Below, piece by piece: positions 9,079 through 18,697 of a stretch of DNA of 64,000 nt. The notes beneath the pieces were generated by a model. That model made no database searches and had not been told where the DNA came from. It saw only the letters and a list, made by a program, of their open reading frames with translations. Numbering within the stretch: position 1 is the stretch's first letter; every line of letters starts with the position of its first letter. Location of the stretch: positions 1 through 64,000 of the forward strand of contig NZ_SLXL01000006.1 of NCBI RefSeq assembly GCF_004345735.1, in the 5' to 3' direction. Both the position numbers and the translations under genes were made by a program. The stretch is from Rhodovulum adriaticum. GTDB lineage: Bacteria; Pseudomonadota; Alphaproteobacteria; Rhodobacterales; Rhodobacteraceae.

Positions 9079-9720
9079 TCAAGCCTTTTCGTGCATCACC
9101 ACGTTGGCTTGGGCCATCTGCGGCGCCTGCATGGCAGAGGCGGCGGCCCCGAAATTGGCCTGCCTGGGTTGCATCTGACCACCAGCCCCGATGGGAACAC
9201 CTTGTTCGATGCTCTTGCGGGCCACTTGCCGCACCAGCGAGTCAGCGATTTTCGTCGCTGCCAGACCGGCCGCCTTGTCGTCCGGGTATTCCGTCGTATC
9301 GATATAGTACACTTTTTTATGCACATCGTATACGCCGGCCCAGAACTTCTTGTAGCCGTGGACCATGCGCCGCCCGCCGGGGGGAACCCAACCGGGCATC
9401 AGCGCCATGGTGATCTCGTCGATCCGGGCTTGTTCGTCTTCGCGTTCCGCCTCGGCGTGTTCATCGGCCGCCGTGGAACGGCCATCGGACGGGCAATTCC
9501 AGGCGACGATCGGCTCGTAACCAACCTTCACACCGACCAGGTCCAACTCGAACCGCGGCGGGAAGAGGTTATCCTGTTCCAGGAACATCGAGCAGTTCGG
9601 CGCCTCGTAGTAATGCGCGACCGACATGGGCAATCTGCTGAACGGCGCGTGGATCATGTCATAACCCTCGGCGTCCCAGCCTATCACGTTGCTTTCGATT
9701 TTGATCAACTGCGTTGTCAT
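9079..9720 (-). CDS. Hypothetical protein of unrecognised family
   Basis: The predicted protein has 213 residues starting MTTQLIKIESNVIGWDAEGY; I recognise no family. It is hydrophilic, with no signal peptide or membrane segment. The middle is charged (DEHAEAEREDEQARIDEI), the core is aromatic-rich (MVHGYKKFWAGVYDVHKKVYYID), and the tail is a low-complexity Gln/Ala/Met stretch ending VVMHEKA. The open frame extends to 9903, but the internal ATG at 9720 has AAGGA at proper spacing and the extension resembles untranslated sequence, so I chose 9720. It lies between the kinase gene at 9964 and the RTX gene, with hairpins on both sides, so it may be its own transcript. Confidence 0.65.
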   Translation of the reverse strand: MTTQLIKIESNVIGWDAEGYDMIHAPFSRLPMSVAHYYEAPNCSMFLEQDNLFPPRFELDLVGVKVGYEPIVAWNCPSDGRSTAADEHAEAEREDEQARIDEITMALMPGWVPPGGRRMVHGYKKFWAGVYDVHKKVYYIDTTEYPDDKAAGLAATKIADSLVRQVARKSIEQGVPIGAGGQMQPRQANFGAAASAMQAPQMAQANVVMHEKA

Positions 9721-9939
9721 GGCTCTGATCCTTGCCGGGGGGTCCAGCGACCCGTTTCCCTTCTGATGAGCCAACTCTACCCAAGAGAGTATCGGTGCGT
9801 TTGGCACCTCCTTGAGGGTTTGTCGAAGGAACTTGCCGGTGTTGTCTGGAACGTGTGGGGTTCGTCGCGGGCGGCAAAAAACCGGCGGCTGACAACTTTC
9901 CACAAAAAACCGGCAACATTTCGCGTCCCGGTCACACCA

Positions 9940-9960
9940 AAGGCCCCCTTGCCGGGCCTT
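9940..9960 (-). terminator. Probable terminator after the PAS histidine kinase gene
   Basis: AAGGCCC and GGGCCTT form a perfect seven-pair stem with a seven-base loop immediately after the kinase stop codon (minus strand). The T-rich tail is weak (TTTGGTGT). Confidence 0.45.
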
Positions 9961-9963
9961 CTT

Positions 9964-12114
9964 TCACGGACTGGCCGCAGAATCCCCGGACAAAGGCGCA
10001 TCCGCACCCCGTTGAACCGCCGCGGATTGAACCTCGGGGCGGTATCCCAGCACGACTGTCGTGCCCTGCCCCTGCTGCGACGCCAAGGCCATCCGCCCCC
10101 CGGATTGCCGCGTGAACCCTTGCACGACACTCAGGCCCAGCCCCCTTCCGGCTTGCCTGTGCGTCGAGAAGAAGGGTTCGGTCGCGGCCCCAAGAACCGC
10201 GTCGTCCATGCCCGGCCCGTTGTCCTTCAGCTCGACGATCACCCAGGGGCCCTGCCCCAACGGGTTCTCGGCCCCGTTTTCTGCCACGTTGCGGGTGCTG
10301 ATGTGCAATTCGCCCTTGCCTTCCAGGGCGTAGGCCGCGTTTGCGCACAGCTCTTGCAGCGCGCTTTCCAGACGCGCGTTATCCAGGAAAACCGGCCACA
10401 GACCTTCGGCCAGGTCGTAGACCAGCGCAACATCGGCCCCCAGCATCCGCCGAAAAACCGGGCGCATCTTTCGCAGGATCGCGTTCAGATCCAGCTTTTC
10501 GGCATGCAGCGATTGAGAGGCCGCAAAGCTCTGCAAATGGTCCGTCAGATCGGCGGCGCGGCTTGCGGCCTCAAGGATCCGGCGGGAATTGCGTTCCACA
10601 AAGGCGGTGGGAACGAAGCCGTCGCTCATGTCCTCGGCCTGGCCGATGATGACGGTCAAGAGCGTGTTCAACTCGTGTACCAGCCCACTGGTCACATCCA
10701 CGATCGCGTTTCGCCGCTCTGCCTCGGTCAGCTGTTCGCTGATCTTCTGCCAATCGACCACGGCATCGACCTGCCGCAAAGCGGCGGCAAAGACTTCGCG
10801 CTCGCTCAACAGGAAATCGCCTGGGGGCCGCAGGCTGTCGGCGCCGACCTCTTCTGCCCTGGGGGGCACTTCGCGATAGCCCAGTTCCATATAGCCGCTG
10901 GTGACCAGGGGGGTCCGCAGCGGCGCGCGCAGCTTCAGGCTGGGGGGGGTCCAGCCTGCGCTGTCATACGCCTTGCCCTCGACAACGATGCGGGCCACGC
11001 CCAGCTTTGGGTGGTTCAGCGCATCGACCAGGAATTGCGGAATGCCGCTCAACAGCTCTTCGCGCCCCAGGTCGCGGCGGGCGCAATGCGCCAACAGGCG
11101 TGACACCGCCTCGATCTGGCGCACGCGCAGCTTCAACCGTTTTTCGGTGATCTTGATCTTGGTGATGTCGCGGACCGCGCCGATCAGCCTGCTGCAATCG
11201 TCAAGGAAGACACCCTTGTTCTCGATCCAGCGCACTTGGCCATCGGGCTGGACGATCCGGTACTCGATCGAAAATTCCCAGGCGGGGGTCGCGTGCAGGG
11301 CGCGGCGAACGACCTCGCGGTCGCGCGGGTGGACGTTTGTGAAAAGCGGTGAAAAGCTCTCGGTATCCGCTGTCGACGCCCTGCCCCAGATCCGCTGGGC
11401 CCCGGGGCTGAAATAGGTGCAAACCCACCGCGCATCGCCCTTCAGCGTGCAGGTATAAAAGACATCCTCGATCGTTTCGGCGATTTCACGAAAGCGCTTT
11501 TCGCTCTCTTCCAGGGCGGCTGTGGCGCGAACCTGCTCTGTTTCGTCGATGCACAGCACCAGCACATGGCCCGCGTCGCATTGTTCTTGCGCAATCTGGA
11601 CGAACTGGACCCGGGCCGGGATCGGTTCGCCCTGTTCGCGATGCAGGAACACCCGCGTCAACAGGGCCTCTCCATTGCGTGCGGCGTCAGCCAGGGCGCT
11701 CGCCAGCAGATCCTCGTCCGATCGGTTGGCGCCGATACGGCGCAAAGGGAACGCGGCAACCCCCGATGGCCGCAGGTGCCCGAACGCGGTGCGGGCGATG
11801 TTGTTTTGCTGAACGAGGCTGCCGCTGGCCGCATCGACCAGGAACGCGGCCTGCGGCAGGGTTTCGAACAGCGCCTCGAACCGATGGCGCGCCAGGTCAT
11901 GGCGCAGCGCGGTATCCCGCAGTTCCTCTGCCTGGAGTTCCAGCTCCGTCTGGTGAACCAGCAGTTCCTGGGTCAGTTCGCTGATCGTGATGTTGTCGTT
12001 TTCCAACAGCGCCGTGGCATGTTCGAACTTCCCCTGCCGCAGGGCGCTGAGTGCCTGTGCGCGAATGCCTGCGTCACGTTGGTTGCTGTTCACCTTCTGC
12101 TCTGGCTCGCTCAT
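9964..12114 (-). CDS. Soluble PAS-domain sensor histidine kinase
   Basis: This 716-residue kinase has no membrane segment. After a helical N-terminus (ITISELTQELLVHQTELELQ, about 40-60) come two PAS domains (roughly 75-200 and 205-340), the second with a PAC-like end. The phosphoacceptor helix is GLVHELNTLLTVIIGQAEDM. The ATPase domain shows NAAYALEG (N box), DNGPGMD and GRGLGLSVVQGFTRQSGGR, all intact. It starts inside the stop codon of the CheB-CheR fusion (ATGA overlap at 12111-12114) after GGAGGTGATG, so the two are translationally coupled and should act together. The partner response regulator is not encoded next to it. Confidence 0.88.
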   Translation of the reverse strand: MSEPEQKVNSNQRDAGIRAQALSALRQGKFEHATALLENDNITISELTQELLVHQTELELQAEELRDTALRHDLARHRFEALFETLPQAAFLVDAASGSLVQQNNIARTAFGHLRPSGVAAFPLRRIGANRSDEDLLASALADAARNGEALLTRVFLHREQGEPIPARVQFVQIAQEQCDAGHVLVLCIDETEQVRATAALEESEKRFREIAETIEDVFYTCTLKGDARWVCTYFSPGAQRIWGRASTADTESFSPLFTNVHPRDREVVRRALHATPAWEFSIEYRIVQPDGQVRWIENKGVFLDDCSRLIGAVRDITKIKITEKRLKLRVRQIEAVSRLLAHCARRDLGREELLSGIPQFLVDALNHPKLGVARIVVEGKAYDSAGWTPPSLKLRAPLRTPLVTSGYMELGYREVPPRAEEVGADSLRPPGDFLLSEREVFAAALRQVDAVVDWQKISEQLTEAERRNAIVDVTSGLVHELNTLLTVIIGQAEDMSDGFVPTAFVERNSRRILEAASRAADLTDHLQSFAASQSLHAEKLDLNAILRKMRPVFRRMLGADVALVYDLAEGLWPVFLDNARLESALQELCANAAYALEGKGELHISTRNVAENGAENPLGQGPWVIVELKDNGPGMDDAVLGAATEPFFSTHRQAGRGLGLSVVQGFTRQSGGRMALASQQGQGTTVVLGYRPEVQSAAVQRGADAPLSGDSAASP

Positions 12115-15056
12115 TCATCACCTCCGGCCAGCTCTTCTGCCCGCAAAGGGTCGATCCAATGGGTCAGATCGACATGCGCAACCACAGCGCCCCCCTCTGG
12201 CAGGGCTGCGGCGTTCAACACGAACCAACGCTCCACGGTTGGCGAATGGCAGGGGTAGAGCATGGAAAACGACTGCCGCCGACCGCTCAGCACCTCCTCC
12301 AGCCCATGCAGGGCACGGCGGCTGCTGATGTCATCTTCGGCGCAGCGCTGACACTCGGCCAGGTAATTGCTGCCCACGCCGCAGGCGCGGCCGCCGCCGT
12401 TTTCGTTTCGAAAAAAGGTCCATGCACGGTTGACCGCCGTCAGCCTGCCCTCTTGGTCGATCACAGCCAGATTGCCGGGCGTGGCGTCAATGATCGATTG
12501 CAGACGCTGCGCATCGCGCACGCTGGAAACATCCACGCAGGAAATCACGATGCGCGTATGTTCCAGGCTGCGGCTGCTGTAAGGCTGGATCGTCACCAGC
12601 CAGCTACCGCCGGTGTCGTCGTTGACGGTCCGCTGATAGCTTTGCTGGTTCTGGTGCGCCTCTTCTGTCCGTTCAAGGAGGTCCGTGAAATCAAGCCGCT
12701 GCGTGATGTCCGAAAGCGGGCGGCCGACATCGCCTTCGCGCAGGTTGAACAGATCAAGCGACTGCGGGGTAAAGCGCGTGATATTCAACTCGCCATCCAG
12801 GAAAACCAGCGGAATGCGCGCCGCGCGGGTCAGCCCCTCCAGATCGGCGTTGAGTTCATTCAACTCTGCGATCCGCGCCTGGTATTCCACGTTGACCGTG
12901 TGCAGTTCCTCGTTCACGGATTGCAGTTCTTCGTTGGTGCTCTGCAACTCTTCGTTGGAGGCCATCAACTCTTCGTTCGTGGCCTGCAACTCTTCGTTCA
13001 CGGTCCCGAAGTCCTGGATCGTCTCTTGCAGGTTGGTGCGCGTCATTTCCAGTTCGCGCTCAAGCTCGGCCGCCTGCCATGTGCTCATCTGCGCCAGGGC
13101 ACCGCTGTCCAGCGGCTCTTCGCGATGGGCGGCGGCGGGCGGTTCGAACACCACCAACAGCAAGGGATCGTGGAGATCCTCGTTGTCCAACGGCGTGACG
13201 GACAGCTTGACGAATTCCTCGGCTCCGCCGTCCTGGGCAATTCCGATCGGCGCCGAGCGCTGAACGCTCTTCTCGCGGGAGGCGCTGTGCAAGAGCGTCG
13301 AAAGAACAGGGGACAGCGCGGGCGGAACCAGTTGCAGAACGTCCAGCGTCGCGGTCCCCATGGGCAGGCGGACAAGGTGTTCGGTATTTCCGAAGGTGTG
13401 CAGAACGTTGCGGTTCATGTCCACCAGCACCGATGGCGGCGCATAGGCATCGACCAGTGCCTTCTTCGCGGCATTGGCACCGGCGCTTGCCTTGCTATGC
13501 CATTTCGCCGTGCGATAGCCGGGGGCCGGCCGGTCGCGGGCGGTCCGCCCCAGCAAATCCATCGCGGTCAGACGCACGGGATCGCCCTGCAACCTGAACA
13601 GCTTGTTCCGGGCATCCAGCGTGGCAAAGTTGTCGGCCGTTTCGTCCAGCGACTCGCTACTGCCCAGGAACAGGACACCGCCATCCTTCAGACTGTAGGA
13701 GAGGCGACGCAGGATACGGTTCTGCGCCTCCGGCCGCATGTAGATCAGCAGATTGCGGCAGGTAATCAGATCCATCTGCGTGAACGGCGCGTCGTTCAGC
13801 ACGTCGTGGCGCGAGAACACGATACTGTTGCGCAGTTTGGGAAGGACGCGCCAACTGCCGTCTTCCATCCTCTCGAACCAGCGCTCGCGCAGGTCCTGGT
13901 CAAGCTCGGACAGCTTGCCGGGATCGTATCTGCCTGCCGATGCGGCCGCCACATAATCCGGTTCGACATCCGTGGCGAACATCTTCAGCGGACAGCGCTG
14001 TCCGGCGGCCTGCATTGCCTCGTGCAGCAGGATGGCCAGCGAATAGGCCTCTTCGCCGGTGGCGCAGGCCGTTACCCACACGCGAAGCGGGGTGTCCGCA
14101 TCTTCAGCCGCGCGCCTGGAAACAAGCCGCTTGATGACCTTTTCGTTCAGCGCCTCGAAGGCGTCGGAATCCCGGAAAAAGCTTGTGACCGGGATCAGCA
14201 GTTCATGGCGCAGTTTTTTGACTTCACCGGCATGAGAAGACAGATACTTGGCATAGTCTTCCACGGTTTCGCAGCTGGTTGCGTTCATCCGGCGCAAGAC
14301 GCGGCGCACGATGGTGCCCGGCTTGTAATTTTCAAAGGCGATCGGGATGATCCCGTGCAGCAGCCGCACGATCTTGGCGCCCAGTTCGACCTCATCCGCG
14401 GGCAAGGGCGTGTTGTCGGGGGCGCGTTGCGGTTGCGCCCCGCTTTGCCCGATCGACATCACCTCTTTGGCGATATCTTCGGGTGGCAGGATATGGTCGA
14501 TCACACCGGCCATGATGACGTTGCGCGGCATACCGTCGAAACGCGCGGTATCGGGATCCTGCGCCATGATCCACGCCCCCGCAGCGGCCAGCTTGCGCGA
14601 CCCCAAGGCCCCGTCCGACCCGGTCCCCGACAGGATGATCCCCACGGCGCGTGGACCGACATGGGTTGCAAGGCTTTCAAAGAATGTGTCGATCGGCAGC
14701 GTGATCCCGGTTGCCGGGCGCGGAACCAGACACAGCTCGCCCGACTTGATGGTCATCACCGCCCCCGGCGGGATCACGTAAACCTTTCCACCGACAAGTT
14801 TTTCGCCATTGCTGGCCACGCGCACCTGCATTTCCGTGTGCCGGGCCAGCAACGTGTCCATCATCGTCTTGTGCTCTGGCGCAAGGTGCTGAATCACCAC
14901 GAACGCGGCATCGGGCATCGGCGAGATGGCAGAGAAGAAACGATCCAACGCGTCCAGCCCACCAGCCGACGCGCCCAAGGCCACGATCAGGCCCGGTGTG
15001 GTGTGCGGTTGATCCCGCTGCGGTTTCTCCGCGTCAATGGAGGTGCGCTCAGACAT
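12111..15056 (-). CDS. CheB-CheR fusion with coiled coil and PAS domain
   Basis: The 981-residue product joins a protein-glutamate methylesterase (CheB) domain (about 20-210; LGASAGGLDALDRFF and VVIQHLAPEHK with the catalytic Ser and His) to a CheR methyltransferase domain (about 215-480; FFRDSDAFEAL, WVTACATGEEAYSLAILLHE, DLITCRNLLIYM). A run of NEELQ/NEELM heptads (about 665-720) forms the signalling helix, followed by PAS. CheB lacks the usual N-terminal receiver. Proteins of this architecture are usually stress or light sensors paired with a kinase, not chemotaxis enzymes, and no chemotaxis genes are in the window. The frame opens at 15143, but the ATG at 15056 matches the family better and lies just after a TATAAT box (about 15073-15078, minus strand). 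Confidence 0.9.
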   Translation of the reverse strand: MSERTSIDAEKPQRDQPHTTPGLIVALGASAGGLDALDRFFSAISPMPDAAFVVIQHLAPEHKTMMDTLLARHTEMQVRVASNGEKLVGGKVYVIPPGAVMTIKSGELCLVPRPATGITLPIDTFFESLATHVGPRAVGIILSGTGSDGALGSRKLAAAGAWIMAQDPDTARFDGMPRNVIMAGVIDHILPPEDIAKEVMSIGQSGAQPQRAPDNTPLPADEVELGAKIVRLLHGIIPIAFENYKPGTIVRRVLRRMNATSCETVEDYAKYLSSHAGEVKKLRHELLIPVTSFFRDSDAFEALNEKVIKRLVSRRAAEDADTPLRVWVTACATGEEAYSLAILLHEAMQAAGQRCPLKMFATDVEPDYVAAASAGRYDPGKLSELDQDLRERWFERMEDGSWRVLPKLRNSIVFSRHDVLNDAPFTQMDLITCRNLLIYMRPEAQNRILRRLSYSLKDGGVLFLGSSESLDETADNFATLDARNKLFRLQGDPVRLTAMDLLGRTARDRPAPGYRTAKWHSKASAGANAAKKALVDAYAPPSVLVDMNRNVLHTFGNTEHLVRLPMGTATLDVLQLVPPALSPVLSTLLHSASREKSVQRSAPIGIAQDGGAEEFVKLSVTPLDNEDLHDPLLLVVFEPPAAAHREEPLDSGALAQMSTWQAAELERELEMTRTNLQETIQDFGTVNEELQATNEELMASNEELQSTNEELQSVNEELHTVNVEYQARIAELNELNADLEGLTRAARIPLVFLDGELNITRFTPQSLDLFNLREGDVGRPLSDITQRLDFTDLLERTEEAHQNQQSYQRTVNDDTGGSWLVTIQPYSSRSLEHTRIVISCVDVSSVRDAQRLQSIIDATPGNLAVIDQEGRLTAVNRAWTFFRNENGGGRACGVGSNYLAECQRCAEDDISSRRALHGLEEVLSGRRQSFSMLYPCHSPTVERWFVLNAAALPEGGAVVAHVDLTHWIDPLRAEELAGGDE

Positions 15057-15216
15057 GCGTCTACCTAGAGCCATTATATAGAACGGAATACCACTGGGAC
15101 GGGCAAGTAAAGGTGCCTTTTCGACACGTGCAAGAAGTCGCACATGTCAGCACATCTGGCCCCCGACCGCGCCGATTGCGCGGCCATCAGCAGGACCAAC
15201 CGGCACCACTGGCCTG

Positions 15217-17382
15217 TCAAGAGCGCGCTCCTGTCCCCGGCTCGGCCAGCACCTCTGCCAGCAACTGGACAAGCTGCCGCCGCCTGTAGGGCTTCGGAAG
15301 GAACCGGACGCCGTGCGCCAGGCGCCCCTCCTGTACGACCGTGTCGGTGGTGTAGCCAGAGGTGAGAACGATCTTGAGATCGGGCAAAAGCTCGCGCGCC
15401 TTGTCCCCCAGTTCCCGGCCGTTCATCGGACCGGGCATGATGACATCGCTGAACAGCAGATCGACATGGGTGTCGCCCCGCAGGATTTGCAGCGCCTCGG
15501 TGGCGTTTGAGGCGGTCACCACGTTGTAGCCGGATTTCTCAAGGAATTCCGTCACGCTCTCGCGCAAGAGGATGTCATCCTCGGCGACGAGGATGGTTTC
15601 GCCATCTCCGGATGCCCCGGCATGGTTGCTTTCGCATGCCCCTGCCTTGGCCGTATCGACATGCGCGCCCTCCCCTGCGCATGGCAGGCACAGACGCACG
15701 GTCGTCCCTTCGCCCGGACGCGAATAGATGCGGCTGAACCCGCCCGATTGCAGGGTAAAGCCATAGACCATCGCCAACCCCATTCCGCTGCCGCCGCCCG
15801 TCTCTTTCGTTGTAAAGAACGGTTCGAACGCCCGCTGCACCACCTCGGGGGACATCCCGACGCCCGTATCGGATACGTCGATCACCGCATACTCGCCTGC
15901 GGCCACGCCGGGATCCTTGCGCGAGTCGCCCTCGGTGTACCAAACCTTGCGGGCCTCGATCATCAGCCGCCCGCCCTTGGGCATCGCGGATTGCGCGTTG
16001 ACGACCAGGTTCATCAGCGCGGCCTCCAACTGGCCGGGATCGACATTGATCACCGAGGCGGGATCGGCGACATGGGTTCGGATCTCGACATCCTCGGTCG
16101 TGGCATCCTTAAGCAGCGGTTCGATGTCCGCGATCAAATCTCCGATCCGGGTGGGTTTCGGGGCAAGCGGCTGCCGCCTGGCAAAGGCCAGAAGGCGCGT
16201 TGTCATATCTGCGCCGCGATCCGCCGCGGTCAGGATCTTGGCGGCCCTTTCCCGCGCACCGGACGGAACGGCGGGATCGTCTTCCAGCAATTCGGCATTG
16301 CCGACGATGATGGTCAACAGGTTCCTGAAGTCATGCGCGATGCCGCCGGTCAGCATCCCGGTCATCTCCAGCCGGTCGCGCTGACGTTCGCGGCGCTGGC
16401 GTTCGACCCGGTCGGTCACGTCATCGACAGCGACGAAAACCCCCGAAACCGCGACATCTTGGGGAAGCGTCCTGATTTCCAGCGTGCGCTGCTGACCGCC
16501 CCGTTCGATGGGATAGGTCTTGGTCGCTTGATCGGCCTCATCCTCGCGCAGGGCCAGGGCCAGCACCTCGGCCTCTTCCTCGCGCGTCAGGGCAAGCCAT
16601 TCGTCATAGGCCCTGTTGTGGCGGATCTCGCGCGTTTCCGGGTTCAAGTGAAGCAAGGGCAACGGGACGTTGCCAAAGAACGTGGCGGACTTCTGCTCTT
16701 CCTTCTTGACCCGCTCAACCAGATTGGCGGTGTGCCTGGCGATACGGTTGAGGTCGTCGATCAGGAACGGCTTTTGCGAACGAATATCCTCAACGGCCTC
16801 AAGGTCCATCATGGCAAGCCGTCGCATTGGCCGAACGATCAACACGAACAATGCAAGGTTGACCGCTACAAACAGCCCGAATTGCCCCAAAAACAGACCT
16901 TGGGTCAGCCGCGCATCCACCCTGTCCTGTTCCTGGCGGGCTTCGATCATTTCGCCCAGCAGCAGGCTCAGCGCGGATATCGTCTCGAATGTGTGGACCG
17001 ACACCTGCCGCGCAACAAGTTCGCGTTGGCCGTCGGACATGGTGTCGTCGCGCCGTTCGAATTCGGAAAGCGACCGTATCAACCGCGTCAGACGCCGGTC
17101 GGCGGTCACGGCGTATTTCGAAGCAGCGGATGCGCTCTGCAACTGCTCATGGACGAACTCGGCCCGGCGGCGGGCCAGCGAAACCGGCTCTGTCGAGAGA
17201 TTGGGATCGGATGTCACGACAACGCTGATGGCGAACATGTCCGACAGCATCCGCTCGACGACGACAACATCGGCAAACGCGTCCAAGCGCGAGCTTTCCA
17301 GATGGCGCTGCAACGCCGTGGACCCCAACAGAAAGACCGTCGTAAGGAACAGGATGAACAGGGCAGCACGAACAAGGGTCAT
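15217..17382 (-). CDS. Membrane hybrid sensor histidine kinase with C-terminal receiver
   Basis: This 721-residue protein has one membrane helix at 5-22, an extracytoplasmic region of about 120 residues, and a second helix near 145-168 (FGLFVAVNLALFVLIV). A PAS-like domain (about 225-330) precedes GGIAHDFRNLLTIIVGNAEL, the phosphoacceptor segment. The ATPase domain has NAQSAMPKGGR, DTGVGMS and GSGMGLAMVYGF. A receiver occupies about 595-715 with the phospho-Asp in LLFSDVIMPG and Lys in FLPKPYR. GGAGA precedes the ATG. The two upstream genes encode periplasmic binding proteins in the same direction, which suggests these present ligand to the sensor region. No Hpt domain is visible, so transfer to a DNA-binding regulator would need a separate phosphotransfer protein. 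Confidence 0.88.
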   Translation of the reverse strand: MTLVRAALFILFLTTVFLLGSTALQRHLESSRLDAFADVVVVERMLSDMFAISVVVTSDPNLSTEPVSLARRRAEFVHEQLQSASAASKYAVTADRRLTRLIRSLSEFERRDDTMSDGQRELVARQVSVHTFETISALSLLLGEMIEARQEQDRVDARLTQGLFLGQFGLFVAVNLALFVLIVRPMRRLAMMDLEAVEDIRSQKPFLIDDLNRIARHTANLVERVKKEEQKSATFFGNVPLPLLHLNPETREIRHNRAYDEWLALTREEEAEVLALALREDEADQATKTYPIERGGQQRTLEIRTLPQDVAVSGVFVAVDDVTDRVERQRRERQRDRLEMTGMLTGGIAHDFRNLLTIIVGNAELLEDDPAVPSGARERAAKILTAADRGADMTTRLLAFARRQPLAPKPTRIGDLIADIEPLLKDATTEDVEIRTHVADPASVINVDPGQLEAALMNLVVNAQSAMPKGGRLMIEARKVWYTEGDSRKDPGVAAGEYAVIDVSDTGVGMSPEVVQRAFEPFFTTKETGGGSGMGLAMVYGFTLQSGGFSRIYSRPGEGTTVRLCLPCAGEGAHVDTAKAGACESNHAGASGDGETILVAEDDILLRESVTEFLEKSGYNVVTASNATEALQILRGDTHVDLLFSDVIMPGPMNGRELGDKARELLPDLKIVLTSGYTTDTVVQEGRLAHGVRFLPKPYRRRQLVQLLAEVLAEPGTGARS

Positions 17383-17403
17383 TCGTGGTTCTCCGGCAAC
17401 CGA

Positions 17404-18471
17404 TCAGGGACTAAAATACTGTCCATCCCTTTCGACCTCTCGCAATATGTAACTTGCCCGAAACGTACCCGGGCGAATGACACAGTCCGAAAGACCGTTC
17501 TTGTCACACCACCAGCGGGCGATGGGCTGGTACAGATAGGGCGGGAAGGTTTCCACCTGCAGCGCGTAGGAACTGTGCAGAAAGGTCCGCCTGACCGCCG
17601 CCTCTGACACGCCCTGATTGCTTGCGACAAGGGCAATCACATCCTCGGGGCGGGCGAAGTACAAGTCCTCGGCAGCCAGGAGCCCCGCAAGATAGGCCCG
17701 GATCTGCGCGCGGTGCTGTTTCAGATATCGGTTCTGCGAAACCAGCAGCATTGCCCCGGTGAACGTATCGCCCGATGGTAGGATGTGGAACCGTTCGGGG
17801 TCGGACGCAACGATCTGATCCAGGAACGGCGTCCACACCAGGGCCGTCGCGATGCGGCCGTCCCGCAGGGCGGCCTCCATTTCCGCGGGCTCAACGGGAA
17901 CAAACGACAAGTCGCTATCGTCCAGGTTCCGGCCCTGCAGGATAAGGCTCAGCAATAGCTCTGTTACGGTGCCGGGTGGCGTACCGACGGGCCGCGAAAC
18001 GATGTCCGCGTGGGTTTCGATCCCCTGTTCCCTGTCGGCAACGATGATGTTCAGGCCGGCGACGTAGGACAGGCGCGCCACGACGACCATTTGTTCATCC
18101 TCGGGCACCGCGTCGCGCTGCTGTTGCAGGGCGGTCTTTATGTACGTCAGGATCGGCACGGTTGCCAGTTCGGCCCGCCCCTCGTCAAGGGCGGTAACAC
18201 CCTCCTGCCCGTGTATCGTTTCCATGACAATCGGCTGCGGCCAGTCGCCCTCGTACAGGTTCAGCGTGTTGGCGACGATGTTGTGTATATCCCCGGTGTA
18301 TCGGGCCACCGCAATGTGCAGCGGTTTCTCTGGATGGGGGCTGCCCACGGGATCGGCCTGCGCCATCCCTACAGCCAGACCAACGCAGGCCACAGCGGTC
18401 AGAACAGCACGTTTCGCCCCCGTCCAACGCCCTCTGCATAACAGAGCGGCGAAGCTGCGTGCGAGCCACAT
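17404..18471 (-). CDS. NMT1/THI5-like periplasmic substrate-binding protein, orphan
   Basis: A 355-residue secreted protein with a long but typical signal peptide (hydrophobic core AVLTAVACVGLAVGMAQA, about 22-39). The mature part has the pattern of the NMT1/SsuA-like type II binding-protein fold: PLHIAVARYTGD at the start, ALDEGRAELATVPIL in the first lobe, and DGRIATALVWTPFLDQI in the second, where the family commonly has D-G-x-x-D-A. AGGGAGG precedes the ATG by eight bases. There is no ABC permease or ATPase gene nearby. Its stop lies 21 bases before the hybrid kinase start and another binding-protein gene lies upstream, so a sensory accessory role is more likely than uptake. The ligand is unknown. 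Confidence 0.72.
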   Translation of the reverse strand: MWLARSFAALLCRGRWTGAKRAVLTAVACVGLAVGMAQADPVGSPHPEKPLHIAVARYTGDIHNIVANTLNLYEGDWPQPIVMETIHGQEGVTALDEGRAELATVPILTYIKTALQQQRDAVPEDEQMVVVARLSYVAGLNIIVADREQGIETHADIVSRPVGTPPGTVTELLLSLILQGRNLDDSDLSFVPVEPAEMEAALRDGRIATALVWTPFLDQIVASDPERFHILPSGDTFTGAMLLVSQNRYLKQHRAQIRAYLAGLLAAEDLYFARPEDVIALVASNQGVSEAAVRRTFLHSSYALQVETFPPYLYQPIARWWCDKNGLSDCVIRPGTFRASYILREVERDGQYFSP

Positions 18472-18697
18472 TCACAATCCCTCCCTACGGGAGCCTTGAA
18501 CGCCTATACGGCCTCAAGGCACGCCGTGCTTTGCTTGCACTGGCGCGAATGCGACCTCCCCCCCACGGAGATCAAAAAAGGTAAGCCAAACTGTACCATG
18601 ATCCCCCGCCCCCCGGAAGGGAGTAAGTCGGCATGCTTCAGTTTGCCCTTTCTGCACGGCCCCTTACGTATCGGGCAGGCCCGCGAAAGCGTGTTGT

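Noticed and set aside
9780-9880. GGAAC motifs suggesting a stress-sigma (EcfG) promoter
   Set aside because: The motifs point towards the plus strand, where there is no gene, and the -10 part does not fit.
9061-11103. A 680-codon plus-strand frame opposite the PAS kinase
   Set aside because: Shadow of a kinase with all catalytic boxes; no start signals.
12051-15068. A 1005-codon plus-strand frame opposite the CheB-CheR fusion
   Set aside because: It is a GC-skew shadow of a gene with complete CheB and CheR motifs; its product is low-complexity Arg/Gln/His-rich and has no ribosome binding site.
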